Assembly: GCF_918698155.1 (NCBI RefSeq)
Contig: NZ_CAKKLX010000017.1
Coordinates: 1 to 64,000 of the forward strand
Reading direction: 5' to 3'
Length of the DNA stretch: 64,000 nucleotides
Source of the DNA: Roseomonas sp. CECT 9278
GTDB taxonomy: Bacteria; Pseudomonadota; Alphaproteobacteria; Acetobacterales; Acetobacteraceae
In this document: piece by piece, positions 48,958 through 57,828 of the stretch
Numbering within the stretch: position 1 is the stretch's first letter
Layout of the letters: each line of letters starts with the position of its first letter
Program-made: the position numbers and the translations under genes
Notes under the pieces: model-generated
What the model was told of the DNA's origin: nothing
Databases searched by the model: none
Seen by the model: only the letters and a program-made list of their open reading frames with translations

Positions 48958-50855
48958 CCTGGCGCCCCTGGGGCGGTGCCGGCCTGCTGGGCGGCGAGCG
49001 CAGCATCCGCAAGGAGGAGGAACGCCGTCGCGGTACCTTCACCCGTCGCGCGGCCGTGCTCGGCGCGCTGCAACTCGGCGCCTTCGGCTTCCTGGCCACG
49101 CGGCTGTATCGGCTGCAGGTGGAGGAAGGCGCGCGCTACGCCACCCTGGCCGAGGAGAACCGCGTCAGCGCGCGGCTGTTTGCCCCGCCGCGCGGCCGTG
49201 TGCTGGACCGCAACGGCAAGGTCGTTGCGGGGAATCGGCTCAATTGGCGCGCGCTGCTGGTGGCCGAGCAGACGGCCGACCTCGGCGCGACGCTCGAGAC
49301 CTTTTCGCGGATCGTACCGCTTGGCGATCACGAGCGGGTCCGGATCGAGCGCGAGGTGCGTCGCAATCGCCGGTTCGTGCCCGTCATCCTGCGCGAATTC
49401 CTCACCTGGGAGGAAATGGCGCGCATCGAGGTCAACGCGCCCGACCTGCCTGGCATCTCGGTCGACATGGGCACCACGCGCATCTACCCCGAGACCGAGC
49501 ATCTCGCGCATGTGGTCGGCTACGTTGCGGCGCCGGCCGAGGCCGATGCCGGCGACGACCCGTTGATGCAGCTTCCCGGCATTCGCGTCGGCCGCGCCGG
49601 GGTGGAGCGCCATCATGACCGCATCCTGCGCGGGCGCGCGGGCGCGGTGCAGGTGGAAGTGAATGCGGTTGGCCGCGTCATCCGCGAACTGGATCGGCGC
49701 GAGGGCATTCCTGGCCAGGACGTCCAGATCAGCGTCGACACGGAATTGCAGAAGGCGGTCCGCGGCAAGATCCAGGAAGGCACCACCGCCGTGCTGCTGG
49801 ATGCGCGCAACGGCGAAGTGCTGGCGATGGCGACCAAGCCGTCCTTCGACCCGAACATCTTCAATTCAGGCGTCAGCGCGGCGCAGTGGCGGCAATGGAC
49901 TGCGGCACGCACCACGCCGCTGATCAACAAGGCGACGAACGGGCTCTATGCGCCGGGATCGACCTTCAAGATGATCGTCGCCCTGGCGGCGCTGGAAGCG
50001 CGCGTGGCGCGGCCGGGCGACATCGTCTCCTGCCCCGGGCACCTCGATTTCGGCAACAACCGCTTCCACTGCCACAACCGCAACGGCCATGGCGGGATGA
50101 ACATGCGCACCGCCATCATGGCGTCCTGCGACGTGTACTTCTACGAAATGGCGCGTCGCGTCGGCATGGACCGCATTGCCGCCATGGGCAACCGCTTCGG
50201 CATGGGAGTCGACCTTGATATCGAGTTGCCCGGCGCCCGGCGCGGCCTGATGCCAACCCGCGCCTGGCGCCAGGCGCAGGGTCGGCCGTGGTCGATCGGC
50301 GACACGATCGTGCATGGGATCGGGCAGGGTTTCTATCAGCTCACCCCGTTGTCGCTGGCCGTCATGACGGCGCGGCTTGCCACCGGGCGCGCGGTGCAGC
50401 CGCACCTCACGCGCGCCATCGGCGGCCGCCCGGTGCGCGGCAGCCGGGCCGAGGACTGGCCGAGCCTCGGTATTCCGGATGCCGACATGCGCCTCATTCG
50501 CGAGGCGATGTGGGCGGTGGTGAATGGCGGCGGCACCGCCGGCGCGTCCCGGCTGCCCTCCCAGTACGGGCAGATGGCGGGCAAGACCGGCACCACGCAG
50601 GTGCGCCGCGTGACGCGCGAGCAGCGCGAGCGTGGCTTCAACGTGTCCCAGGTGCCGCGGGAATGGCGCCCGCACGCGCTTTTCGTCGCCTATGCGCCGC
50701 ATGACAATCCGCTGTTCGCGCTTTCGGTGATCGTGGAGCACGGGTCGAGCGGGTCCGGGGCGGCCGCGCCGCTGGCGCGCGACATCCTGGTCGAGGCCTT
50801 CCAGCGCCTCGGCCCGCCACGGCCGGGCCAGCGTGTGGCGGAGGCGCCCCGATGA
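48954..50855 (+). CDS. mrdA: Penicillin-binding protein 2, elongation transpeptidase
   Basis: The 633-residue class B PBP crosslinks peptidoglycan during elongation. It has an N-terminal anchor (about 33-50), the pedestal with RNRRFVPVILREFLTWEEMA and GRAGAVQVEVNAVGRVIREL, then the transpeptidase domain with SxxK as APGSTFKMIVALAAL (catalytic Ser), SCDVYFYEMARR as the SxN-equivalent block, and KTG in AGKTGTTQVRRV. It overlaps mreD and mrdB by four bases each, so it is coupled to both. Confidence 0.97.
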   Translation: MTWRPWGGAGLLGGERSIRKEEERRRGTFTRRAAVLGALQLGAFGFLATRLYRLQVEEGARYATLAEENRVSARLFAPPRGRVLDRNGKVVAGNRLNWRALLVAEQTADLGATLETFSRIVPLGDHERVRIEREVRRNRRFVPVILREFLTWEEMARIEVNAPDLPGISVDMGTTRIYPETEHLAHVVGYVAAPAEADAGDDPLMQLPGIRVGRAGVERHHDRILRGRAGAVQVEVNAVGRVIRELDRREGIPGQDVQISVDTELQKAVRGKIQEGTTAVLLDARNGEVLAMATKPSFDPNIFNSGVSAAQWRQWTAARTTPLINKATNGLYAPGSTFKMIVALAALEARVARPGDIVSCPGHLDFGNNRFHCHNRNGHGGMNMRTAIMASCDVYFYEMARRVGMDRIAAMGNRFGMGVDLDIELPGARRGLMPTRAWRQAQGRPWSIGDTIVHGIGQGFYQLTPLSLAVMTARLATGRAVQPHLTRAIGGRPVRGSRAEDWPSLGIPDADMRLIREAMWAVVNGGGTAGASRLPSQYGQMAGKTGTTQVRRVTREQRERGFNVSQVPREWRPHALFVAYAPHDNPLFALSVIVEHGSSGSGAAAPLARDILVEAFQRLGPPRPGQRVAEAPR

Positions 50856-51997
50856 TCTTCGAACGCCGACTGCTCACGCGCGACCGCGGCGCGGGAATCC
50901 TCGAGAAGCTGTGGCAGATCCCCTGGACCTTCGTGTTGCTGCTGTGCGGGGTGGCAGCGGTCGGCTACGTCGCTTTGCTGTCGGCCGGCAGCGGCAACCC
51001 TGACGCCTATGCCCAGAAGCACGCCATCCGCTTCGGATTCGGGCTGGTGGTGATGCTCGGCATCGCATTGGTCGACATCAAACTGATCGCGCGCTTCGCC
51101 TGGCTCGGTTACCTCGGCGGGCTGGCGCTTCTGGTGTTGGTGCTGCTGCACGGCAATGTGGGCAAGGGCGCGCAACGCTGGATCGATATTGGGCCGGTCC
51201 AGCTGCAGCCTTCCGAACTGATGAAGATCATGCTGGTGCTGGCCCTGGCCGCCTGGTTCCACCGCGCCTCCTGGGAGCGCATCGGCAACCCGCTTTTCCT
51301 CATTCCACCGGCGATCGCCGTGCTGGTGCCGGTTGGGCTGATCCTGAAGCAGCCGAACCTCGGCACGGCGCTGATCACCTGCCTGGTGGGCGCGGCGGTG
51401 TTCTGGGCGGCGGGCATGCGCTGGTGGAAATTCGCGATCGGCATCGCCGCCGCCACGGTGGCGGCGCCCATCGCCTATGAACGGCTGCACGACTATCAGC
51501 GGGCGCGGATCACGACCTTCCTCGACCCCGAGAGCGACCCGCTCGGCGCCGGCTACAACATCATCCAGTCCAAGATCGCGCTGGGGTCTGGCGGGCTCTG
51601 GGGCAAGGGCTTCCTGCAGGGCACGCAGGGCCACCTGAACTTCCTGCCCGAAAAGCAGACCGACTTCATCTTCACGATGATCGCCGAGGAATTCGGCCTG
51701 GTCGGCGCGCTGACGACGCTGGCCATGCTCATGCTGGTGGTGGCCTTCTGCTACGTCGTGGCGTTCCGCAGCCGCCATCAATTCGGGCGCCTCCTGGCGA
51801 TCGGGCTGGGCACGAACTATTTCCTGTATGTGTTCGTGAACGTGGCGATGGTGACGGGTTCGATCCCGGTCGGCGGCGTGCCGTTGCCGCTGATCAGCCA
51901 CGGCGGTTCGGCGATGCTGACGGTGATGCTGGGCTTCGGGCTGCTGCTGTCGGCGCATGTGCATCGGGATGCCGAGATGGGTCCCATGCGAGAATGA
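50852..51997 (+). CDS. mrdB: Peptidoglycan polymerase RodA
   Basis: RodA is the SEDS glycosyltransferase partner of PBP2. The 381-residue product has about ten helices and the SEDS blocks GPVQLQPSELMKIMLVLALA, ALITCLVGAAVFWAAGMRWW, DPLGAGYNIIQSKIALGSGG and the hallmark GVPLPLISHGGSAMLTVMLG. The catalytic Asp candidate is in FLDPESDPLGAGYN. It ends the mre-mrd operon. Confidence 0.97.
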   Translation: MIFERRLLTRDRGAGILEKLWQIPWTFVLLLCGVAAVGYVALLSAGSGNPDAYAQKHAIRFGFGLVVMLGIALVDIKLIARFAWLGYLGGLALLVLVLLHGNVGKGAQRWIDIGPVQLQPSELMKIMLVLALAAWFHRASWERIGNPLFLIPPAIAVLVPVGLILKQPNLGTALITCLVGAAVFWAAGMRWWKFAIGIAAATVAAPIAYERLHDYQRARITTFLDPESDPLGAGYNIIQSKIALGSGGLWGKGFLQGTQGHLNFLPEKQTDFIFTMIAEEFGLVGALTTLAMLMLVVAFCYVVAFRSRHQFGRLLAIGLGTNYFLYVFVNVAMVTGSIPVGGVPLPLISHGGSAMLTVMLGFGLLLSAHVHRDAEMGPMRE

Positions 51998-52003
51998 TGG
52001 CCG

Positions 52004-52048
52004 GTCCAGCGCCATGGGGGCTGGACAAACGCGGCAAGGGGGTTAAAC
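52004..52048 (+). promoter_or_regulatory. Hairpin after mrdB and possible tRNA-Lys promoter
   Basis: GTCCAGC (52004-52010) pairs with GCTGGAC (52020-52026), a 7-bp stem 6 bp after the mrdB stop that may end the mre-mrd transcript. TGGACA (52022-52027) with TTAAAC (52043-52048) after 15 nt could be -35/-10 elements 40 bp before the tRNA. Both are weak. Confidence 0.35.
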
Positions 52049-52087
52049 AGCGGCCCCTCGGAACCGGCGGCAGCGCCGGAGCCAGGC

Positions 52088-52163
<76 letters not shown>

Positions 52164-52580
52164 ATACTTGGCAGACTTATCCACAACCCGGCGTATCCGC
52201 GCGGACCCATCCGGACCCCGCTCTGCCATATTCTGCGCGCGGCAGGTGGTCCGGTCTGCGTGACGGCGGCATCGCTTCTCGATGCGGGCGTTGGTCGTCC
52301 GATCACCGCGATACGCTCTCCGCCACAGAGCCGGGTGCGGCAGATGCGCCGACTGGACGTGTCGGCGTTGCTGGCACCGGCGGGATGCGGGCGCCGCTTG
52401 TGGCCGACGGGCGCGGCGTGTCTCGTGCCGAGGCGTACCGACAGGTGGCGAGCCGCGATTGGAGCCATTACCGCTCGCTTTGCCTCGGTTCAACGCCTTC
52501 GGACCATTGCGTTCACGAGGCTCCTCAACCGATCGGATGACGCCATCGCTGCAGGTCGGCGGGGTGATATCCTCACGCGC
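52164..52580. other. Non-coding stretch, 417 bp, no gene seen
   Basis: Open frames exist on both strands but none has recognisable protein features or start signals. The stretch contains a perfect single DnaA box TTATCCACA at 52177-52185 and the second copy of the intergenic element (52471-52536). I see no tRNA-linked integrase or attachment duplication. Confidence 0.6.
52471..52536 (+). repeat. Dispersed intergenic element, copy 2
   Basis: CCGCTCGCTTTGCCTCGGTT opens the element, and TTGCGTTCACGAGGCTCCTC lies near its end; together they align with the minus-strand copy at 12608-12665 with an 8-base insertion between them. It ends 45 bp before the GAF gene start. The 3' part holds the short dyad GAGG-CT-CCTC, absent in perfect form from copy 1. 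Confidence 0.5.
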
Positions 52581-53099
52581 ATGCGCTATGCCGGCGGCAT
52601 GGCACGAACCGACCCCTTGCCGGCCCTGCGCCGCGCCGCCGCCGCCCATGCTGCCCCCGGCCAGCCGGCGGCGCTGTTCGCCGCCCTGCAGGATGCGATG
52701 AACGAGGCCATCGGGCATCGGCTGTTCACCGTCATGCGCCACGATGCAGCGGCCGGACGGAACCGCCGCGCCCATTCCAGCGACCCCGCCGCCTATCCGG
52801 TGTCCGGCTTCAAGCCGGTGACCTGGGATCATCCCTGGACGCGGCGCGTGCTGGTGGATGGCACGGCGTGGATCGGCGACGGGCCCGCCGATATCGCCTG
52901 GGCCTATCCCGATCATGAGAAGATCGCGGCGATGGGCCTCGGCAGCGCGATAAACCTGCCGGTGCGCTGGAACGGGCGCACGCTCGGCACCGTCAACCTG
53001 CTGCATGATGCCGGGCATTTCACCCAGGCGGATGCGGAGATCGGCCTGGTCTTCGCGGCGCTCGCGGTGCCTGCGCTGCTCGGCGCCGACGCAACCTGA
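52581..53099 (+). CDS. GAF domain protein
   Basis: The 172-residue product (an ATG six codons later is possible) carries a GAF-like sensory fold: IGHRLFTVMRHDAAAGRNRR, WTRRVLVDGTAWIGDGPADI, MGLGSAINLPVRWNGRTLGT and VNLLHDAGHFTQADAEIGLV. No output domain is attached, so it may bind a small ligand by itself. GAF proteins of this size in Acetobacteraceae often precede TTT-linked catabolic genes. The ligand is unknown. It ends 16 bp before a TTT receptor. Confidence 0.75.
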   Translation: MRYAGGMARTDPLPALRRAAAAHAAPGQPAALFAALQDAMNEAIGHRLFTVMRHDAAAGRNRRAHSSDPAAYPVSGFKPVTWDHPWTRRVLVDGTAWIGDGPADIAWAYPDHEKIAAMGLGSAINLPVRWNGRTLGTVNLLHDAGHFTQADAEIGLVFAALAVPALLGADAT

Positions 53100-53115
53100 G
53101 ACGCTGGAGCCTTCC

Positions 53116-54084
53116 ATGACCATGCTGAACCGCCGCGCGCTGCTCACCGCCCCCATGACGATCGCGGCCGTGCCAGCCATGGCGCAGACCGCCTTCACGC
53201 GCCCGATCCGGCTGGTGATTCCCTGGGCGCCGGGCGGGACGACCGACATACTCGGGCGTATCGTTGCGGAACCGCTGGGCCAGGCGCTGGGGCAGCCGGT
53301 GGTGGTCGAGAACCGCACCGGCGCCAGCGGCAATATCGGGTCGGACCTGGTCGCCAAGGCGACGCCGGACGGGCACGCGATCCTGTTCGGATCGATGTCG
53401 ACCCACGCGATGAACCACGCGCTGATGCGCAGCATGCCCTTCGATGGCGTGGCGGATTTCACGCCGCTCGCGATGCTGGGCTTCGCCGTGAACACGATGG
53501 TGGTTCACCCGTCGGTCCCTGCGCAGACGCTGGGCGAGTTCATCGCCTATGCGCGCGCCAATCCCGACAAGGTCGCCTACGCCTCGGCGGGGCCCGGTTC
53601 CACCAACCACCTGTGCGCCGCGCTGTTCGCGAACATGACCGGCATCCGCATGGTCCATGTGCCGTATCGCGGCGGCCAGCCCGCCGTGACCGACACGGTG
53701 GCGGGCCAGACGCAGCTGTTCTTCAGCGCCGCAACGCAGACCATGCCGCATGTCGAGGGCGGGCGGCTGCGCCTGCTGGCGGTGACGGAGGCAGCGCGCT
53801 GGTCCCGCCAGCCGGCCATCCCCACGGTCGGCGAAGCTGTGCCGGGCTACGAGATGGCGGTCTGGTACGGCGCCTTTGGACCCAAGGGCATGGCGCCCGC
53901 CCTGCAACAGCGGCTGAACGCGGAACTCAATCGCGTGATGACGCTGCCCGATGTGAAGGATCGCCTGGCCGGCATGGGCGTCGAGGTGGCGCCGGAGAGC
54001 ACGGATGCCTTCGCCCAGCGCCTGCGTGCCGACGCCGAGAAGTGGGGCGCGCTGATCCGCCGCCTCGGGATCGAGGCATCCTGA
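53116..54084 (+). CDS. TTT-family substrate-binding protein (Bug family)
   Basis: The 322-residue receptor begins with a signal peptide (MTMLNRRALLTAPMTIAAVP, cleavage after AMAQ), then RPIRLVIPWAPGGTTDILGR, VVENRTGASGNIGSDLVAKA and MVHVPYRGGQPAVTDTVAGQ. It follows the GAF gene by 16 bp and precedes a crotonase by 62 bp, placing it at the head of the acyl-CoA gene run. The ligand may be the acid activated by the downstream enzymes; this is inference. Confidence 0.93.
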   Translation: MTMLNRRALLTAPMTIAAVPAMAQTAFTRPIRLVIPWAPGGTTDILGRIVAEPLGQALGQPVVVENRTGASGNIGSDLVAKATPDGHAILFGSMSTHAMNHALMRSMPFDGVADFTPLAMLGFAVNTMVVHPSVPAQTLGEFIAYARANPDKVAYASAGPGSTNHLCAALFANMTGIRMVHVPYRGGQPAVTDTVAGQTQLFFSAATQTMPHVEGGRLRLLAVTEAARWSRQPAIPTVGEAVPGYEMAVWYGAFGPKGMAPALQQRLNAELNRVMTLPDVKDRLAGMGVEVAPESTDAFAQRLRADAEKWGALIRRLGIEAS

Positions 54085-54146
54085 CCGCGGGTTGCCGCGA
54101 CTGGCGGTGCGATCCATTCTCCGCCCCCGGAACTGGGGAAACGCCA

Positions 54147-54947
54147 ATGGATGCGCCGCTGAAGATCGAGATCGAGGATGGCATCGCCCTCCTCACCATG
54201 AATCGGGCGGAGACGCGCAATCCGCTCGACCCCGAGATGCAGGATGCGTTGCTCGACACGCTCTCCGCGCTCGATGCCGGGCAGGAGGTCCGCGTCGCCA
54301 TCCTGACCGGCGCCGGCACCGCCTTCTGTGCCGGCGGGAACGTCCGCCGCATGGGCGAAGCGGCGAGCGGTCCGAAGGAACGCACGCCCGCGCAGGCGCG
54401 GGGCTACTACCGCTGGGGAATCCAGCGCATTCCGCGACTGCTCGAAACGCTGGAACTCCCGGTGATCGCCGCGGTGAACGGGCCTGCCATGGGCGCAGGC
54501 TGTGACCTGGCCTGCATGTGCGACCTGCGCATCGCCGGCGAGAGCGCGCGCTTCGCAGAATCCTTCGTGAAGCTGGGGATCATTCCCGGCGATGGCGGTG
54601 CGTGGCTGCTGCCGCGCGTGGTGGGCTTCGCCCGTGCCGCCGAGATGGCGCTGACCGGCGACACCCTGAGCGCGCAGGAGGCGCTGGCCGCGGGCCTGGT
54701 TTCGCGCGTGGTGCCGGATGCGGAGTTGATCCCGGCGGCGCGTGCGCTGGCCGCGCGCATCGCCGCCAACCCGCCCCAGGCCGTGCGCATGGCGCGGCGC
54801 CTGCTGCGCGAGGCGTGGAACAACCGGCTCGACACGGTCCTGGAAATGTCGTCCGCCATGCAGGCCGTGGCGCATACGACCGAAGACCATCGCGAGGCGC
54901 TGGCGGCGATGCGCGAGAAGCGCAAGCCGATCTACAAGGGCGTCTGA
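54147..54947 (+). CDS. Enoyl-CoA hydratase/isomerase family protein
   Basis: The 266-residue crotonase shows IALLTMNRAETRNPLDPEMQ, AILTGAGTAFCAGGNVRRMG (oxyanion hole), PVIAAVNGPAMGAGCDLACM (second oxyanion Gly) and AESFVKLGIIPGDGGAWLLP. The Glu/Asp pair of true hydratases is uncertain: GIIPGDGG carries an Asp at the second acid position, which is common in isomerase or lyase members. Coupled one base from the SDR gene that follows. Confidence 0.9.
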   Translation: MDAPLKIEIEDGIALLTMNRAETRNPLDPEMQDALLDTLSALDAGQEVRVAILTGAGTAFCAGGNVRRMGEAASGPKERTPAQARGYYRWGIQRIPRLLETLELPVIAAVNGPAMGAGCDLACMCDLRIAGESARFAESFVKLGIIPGDGGAWLLPRVVGFARAAEMALTGDTLSAQEALAAGLVSRVVPDAELIPAARALAARIAANPPQAVRMARRLLREAWNNRLDTVLEMSSAMQAVAHTTEDHREALAAMREKRKPIYKGV

Positions 54948-54948
54948 G

Positions 54949-55794
54949 GTGGCCTTCGCGCCGGGATTGCTCGCCGGGCGTCGCGCTTTGGTGACCGGCG
55001 GCGGCACGGGACTCGGGCGCAGCATCGGCCGGCGCTTCCTCGAACTCGGCGCTGCGCTGGCGATCTGCGGCAGACGCGCTCAGGTGCTGGAGGCCACGGC
55101 AGAGACCTTCCGCGCCGAGCTGCCCGGCGCGCAGGTCACGACCCATGTATGCGACATCCGCGACGCCGCGGCTGTCGAGGGCATGCTCGACAATGTCTGG
55201 CGCGGTGGCGCGCCCGACATCCTGGTCAACAATGCCGCGGCGAACTTCCTGGCGCAGACGCATCGCCTCTCGGCGCGTGCGGTGGATGCGGTGCTGGGCA
55301 CCACGCTGCATGGCGCCGCGTACTGCACGATCGGTTGCGGCCGGCGGTGGATCGAAGCCAGGCAGCCGGGGGTCGTGTTGTCGATCCTGACACTTTCGGC
55401 CCTGCAGGGCGGCGCCTTCACGGTGCCCTCCGCGATGGCCAAGGCGGGGCTTCTGGCGATGACGCAGAGCCTTGCCGTGGAATGGGGGCCGCACGGCATT
55501 CGCCTGGTGGCGATCGCACCGGGCACTTTCCCGACCGAGGCCGCTGTCGCGCGGTTGCGTCCCGGCGGCGTAGAGCACGCCGGCGTGCCGCTGCGCCGTG
55601 CCGGCAAGCACGAGGAACTGACCGACCTCGCCGCCTTCCTGGTGTCCGACCATGCCGGCTACGTGACCGGCGAATGCGTCGTGGCCGATGGCGGCCGGCG
55701 CCTGCTGGGCGGCGCGCGGGCCGGCGCGCAGGAGATGCTGGACTGGACCGATGCGGACTGGGCCGCGCAGCGCGCCCGCACGCCCGCGCGCTGA
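54949..55794 (+). CDS. 2,4-dienoyl-CoA reductase-like SDR
   Basis: The 281-residue short-chain dehydrogenase starts at GTG 54949, one base after the crotonase stop. It has the cofactor motif LVTGGGTGLGRSIGRRFLEL (TGxxxGxG), NNAA in DILVNNAAANFLAQ and VLSILTLSALQGGAFTVPSA. The usual YxxxK is replaced by PSAMAKAGLLAMTQSLAVEW, as in mitochondrial-type 2,4-dienoyl-CoA reductases, where Lys acts with Ser and without the Tyr. It probably reduces unsaturated acyl-CoA with NADPH. Between two crotonases. Confidence 0.88.
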   Translation: MAFAPGLLAGRRALVTGGGTGLGRSIGRRFLELGAALAICGRRAQVLEATAETFRAELPGAQVTTHVCDIRDAAAVEGMLDNVWRGGAPDILVNNAAANFLAQTHRLSARAVDAVLGTTLHGAAYCTIGCGRRWIEARQPGVVLSILTLSALQGGAFTVPSAMAKAGLLAMTQSLAVEWGPHGIRLVAIAPGTFPTEAAVARLRPGGVEHAGVPLRRAGKHEELTDLAAFLVSDHAGYVTGECVVADGGRRLLGGARAGAQEMLDWTDADWAAQRARTPAR

Positions 55795-55807
55795 GGAGCC
55801 TCGCCCG

Positions 55808-56620
55808 ATGGCCTTCGCCGAAATCGCCTATGACGTCGCGGATCGCATCGCCACGATCACCCTGAACCGGCCCGACAAGCGCAACGCCTGGTCGCCCGAG
55901 ACCGAGGCCGAGGTCCGTGACGCCTTCGCGCTGGCCGCGGAGGATGATGCCGTGCGGGCGATCATCCTGACCGGGGCCGGCAGCACCTTCTGCGTCGGCG
56001 CCGATGTGACGCGCATCGCCGGCGGCCGGCCGCCGCCACCGCGTTTCGTGGGGGTCACGCCGCCGCCGGGCGGCGATCCGCCGGTCGAGGACCTGTCGCG
56101 CCGCTACTCCTATATCCTGAACATCGGCAAGCCGGTGGTGGCGGCGATCAACGGGGCCGTCGCGGGCGTGGGTCTGGCCGTGTCATTGTATTGCGACCTG
56201 CGCTTCATGGTGGCGGGTGCCAAGCTGGCGGCGGCGTTTCCGAGGCGCGGCCTGATCGCCGAGCACGGTAGTGCGTGGATGCTGCCGCGCCTGATCGGGC
56301 CGATGAACGCAGCGGACCTGCTGCTGTCCGGCCGCACGATCACGGCGGAGGATGCCGCCGCGATGGGCCTGGTGCGCGTGCTGCCGGCCGACGGCTTCGG
56401 CCACGCCGTGCGCGCCTATGTCTCCGATATGGTCGAGAATTGTTCGCCGCGGTCGCTCCGCGTGATCCGACGGCAATTGGCGCTGGCGCCGCTGCAAACG
56501 CTTTCGGCGGCGATCGAGATAGCCGAGACGGAACAGGCCGCGACCATCGACACCGCGGATCGGCACGAGGGTGCGAAGGCCTTCCTCGAACGACGCAAGC
56601 CGAACTTCACGGGCCGCTGA
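55808..56620 (+). CDS. Enoyl-CoA hydratase/isomerase family protein
   Basis: The 270-residue second crotonase has IATITLNRPDKRNAWSPETE, AIILTGAGSTFCVGADVTRI, PVVAAINGAVAGVGLAVSLY and FPRRGLIAEHGSAWMLPRLI. The latter carries Glu (AEHG) at the first acid position. A Gly/Pro-rich loop (about 75-95) interrupts the oxyanion region. It ends in a 14-bp overlap with the convergent CoA-transferase gene. Confidence 0.9.
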   Translation: MAFAEIAYDVADRIATITLNRPDKRNAWSPETEAEVRDAFALAAEDDAVRAIILTGAGSTFCVGADVTRIAGGRPPPPRFVGVTPPPGGDPPVEDLSRRYSYILNIGKPVVAAINGAVAGVGLAVSLYCDLRFMVAGAKLAAAFPRRGLIAEHGSAWMLPRLIGPMNAADLLLSGRTITAEDAAAMGLVRVLPADGFGHAVRAYVSDMVENCSPRSLRVIRRQLALAPLQTLSAAIEIAETEQAATIDTADRHEGAKAFLERRKPNFTGR

Positions 56621-57824
56621 AGCGCGGGCCCAATCCGCCGGCGGCGCGCACCGTCTCGCGCTCCGCCTCCGCCATGCCGAGCAACTCGCCGAGCACCTCG
56701 GCCTCGTGCTGGTTGAGGAAGGGGCTCGGCGCGAAATCGGGCGGCGGGGCGCCGTCGATGCGCAGCGGCGTGGCGGGCAGAACGACGCGGCCGACCTCGG
56801 GGTGATCGACCCAGCGCAGCATGCCGCGTTCGTGCATGCCGGGGTCTTCCAGCACTTCCTCAAGCGTGCGGACGGGCGCCGCGGGCACGCCGTGCTGGCG
56901 CGTCAGCGCCTCGAGTTCCGCGCGCGTATGGGCCGAGGTCCAGTCGGTGACCATGCGGTCCACCTCGGCCATATGCGTCACGCGGTCGGGATTCGTGCGG
57001 AAGCGTTCGTCGCCGATCAGCGCCTGCTGGCCCATCGCACCCAGCAGCCGGTCCCAATGGCCTTCTGTGACCACGATGATGGCGATCCAGCCATCCTTCG
57101 CCGGATAGACGTTGTACGGAGCCATCGCCATGCCGGCATGGCTGTTGCCCGTCCGCGGCGGCACATCCTTCTTCAGCATGCCGCCGAAATGCATGCCGAT
57201 CGCCGAGGCCAACGTGGAATACGCAGCGTCCTGCATCGCGACCTCGACGAAGGCGCCCTTGCCTGTGCGTTCACGCGCGAACAACGCCGTCATCACCGCG
57301 CCGTACAGATGCGTGCCGCCCAGGAAGTCGCAAACGGTCGGGCCAGCCTTGGTCGGGGGGCCGTCCGGGAAGCCGGTGGTGTGCATGACGCCGACCGCGG
57401 CCTGCACCGTCAGGTCCATCGCAAGCCGGTCCTTGTCCGGCCCGGTCTGCCCGTAGCCCGATCCCGCCGCATAGATGATGCGCGGGTTGCGCTTGAGCAG
57501 CGCTTCGTGCCCCAGCCCCAGCCGGTCCATCGCGCCGGGGGAGAAATTCTCGATCACGACATCGGCGCGATCGACCAGGCGCAGGAATACCTCGCGTCCC
57601 TTCTCGTTCTTGAGGTCCAGCGACAGGCCACGCTTGTTCGAATTCAGCATGGCCATCGGAACCGATCCGCCGGCGACCATGGCGCGCCGGCGCAATGGCT
57701 CGCCGGTGGGCGGTTCGATCTTGATGACGGTCGCACCGGCCATCGCCATCAGGAACCCGGCATAGGGCGCCTGGTAGATATGCCCGAGGTCGAGGACGAG
57801 GATCCCCTCGAGCGGCCGCGTCAT
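56607..57824 (-). CDS. Family III CoA-transferase (CaiB/BaiF type)
   Basis: The 405-residue enzyme transfers CoA between carboxylic acids. It shows LEGILVLDLGHIYQAPYAGF, AGATVIKIEPPTGEPLRRR, SLDLKNEKGREVFLRLVDRA, VIENFSPGAMDRLGLGHEAL and VAMQDAAYSTLASAIGMHFG; the catalytic Asp of the family is likely in the VAMQDAA block. The ATG at 57824 was chosen; it starts 5 bp from the acyl-CoA dehydrogenase stop, so the two are cotranscribed. Confidence 0.93.
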   Translation of the reverse strand: MTRPLEGILVLDLGHIYQAPYAGFLMAMAGATVIKIEPPTGEPLRRRAMVAGGSVPMAMLNSNKRGLSLDLKNEKGREVFLRLVDRADVVIENFSPGAMDRLGLGHEALLKRNPRIIYAAGSGYGQTGPDKDRLAMDLTVQAAVGVMHTTGFPDGPPTKAGPTVCDFLGGTHLYGAVMTALFARERTGKGAFVEVAMQDAAYSTLASAIGMHFGGMLKKDVPPRTGNSHAGMAMAPYNVYPAKDGWIAIIVVTEGHWDRLLGAMGQQALIGDERFRTNPDRVTHMAEVDRMVTDWTSAHTRAELEALTRQHGVPAAPVRTLEEVLEDPGMHERGMLRWVDHPEVGRVVLPATPLRIDGAPPPDFAPSPFLNQHEAEVLGELLGMAEAERETVRAAGGLGPRFSGP

Positions 57825-57828
57825 CGCC

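Noticed and set aside
52177-52185. Perfect DnaA box TTATCCACA after tRNA-Lys
   Set aside because: Only one box is present, with no AT-rich unwinding region and no dnaA/hemE-type neighbours, so it is not evidence for an origin.
52260-52580. N-terminal extension of the GAF protein back to 52260
   Set aside because: The extra 107 codons include the dispersed intergenic element and show no domain; the starts at 52581 or 52599 fit the GAF fold better.
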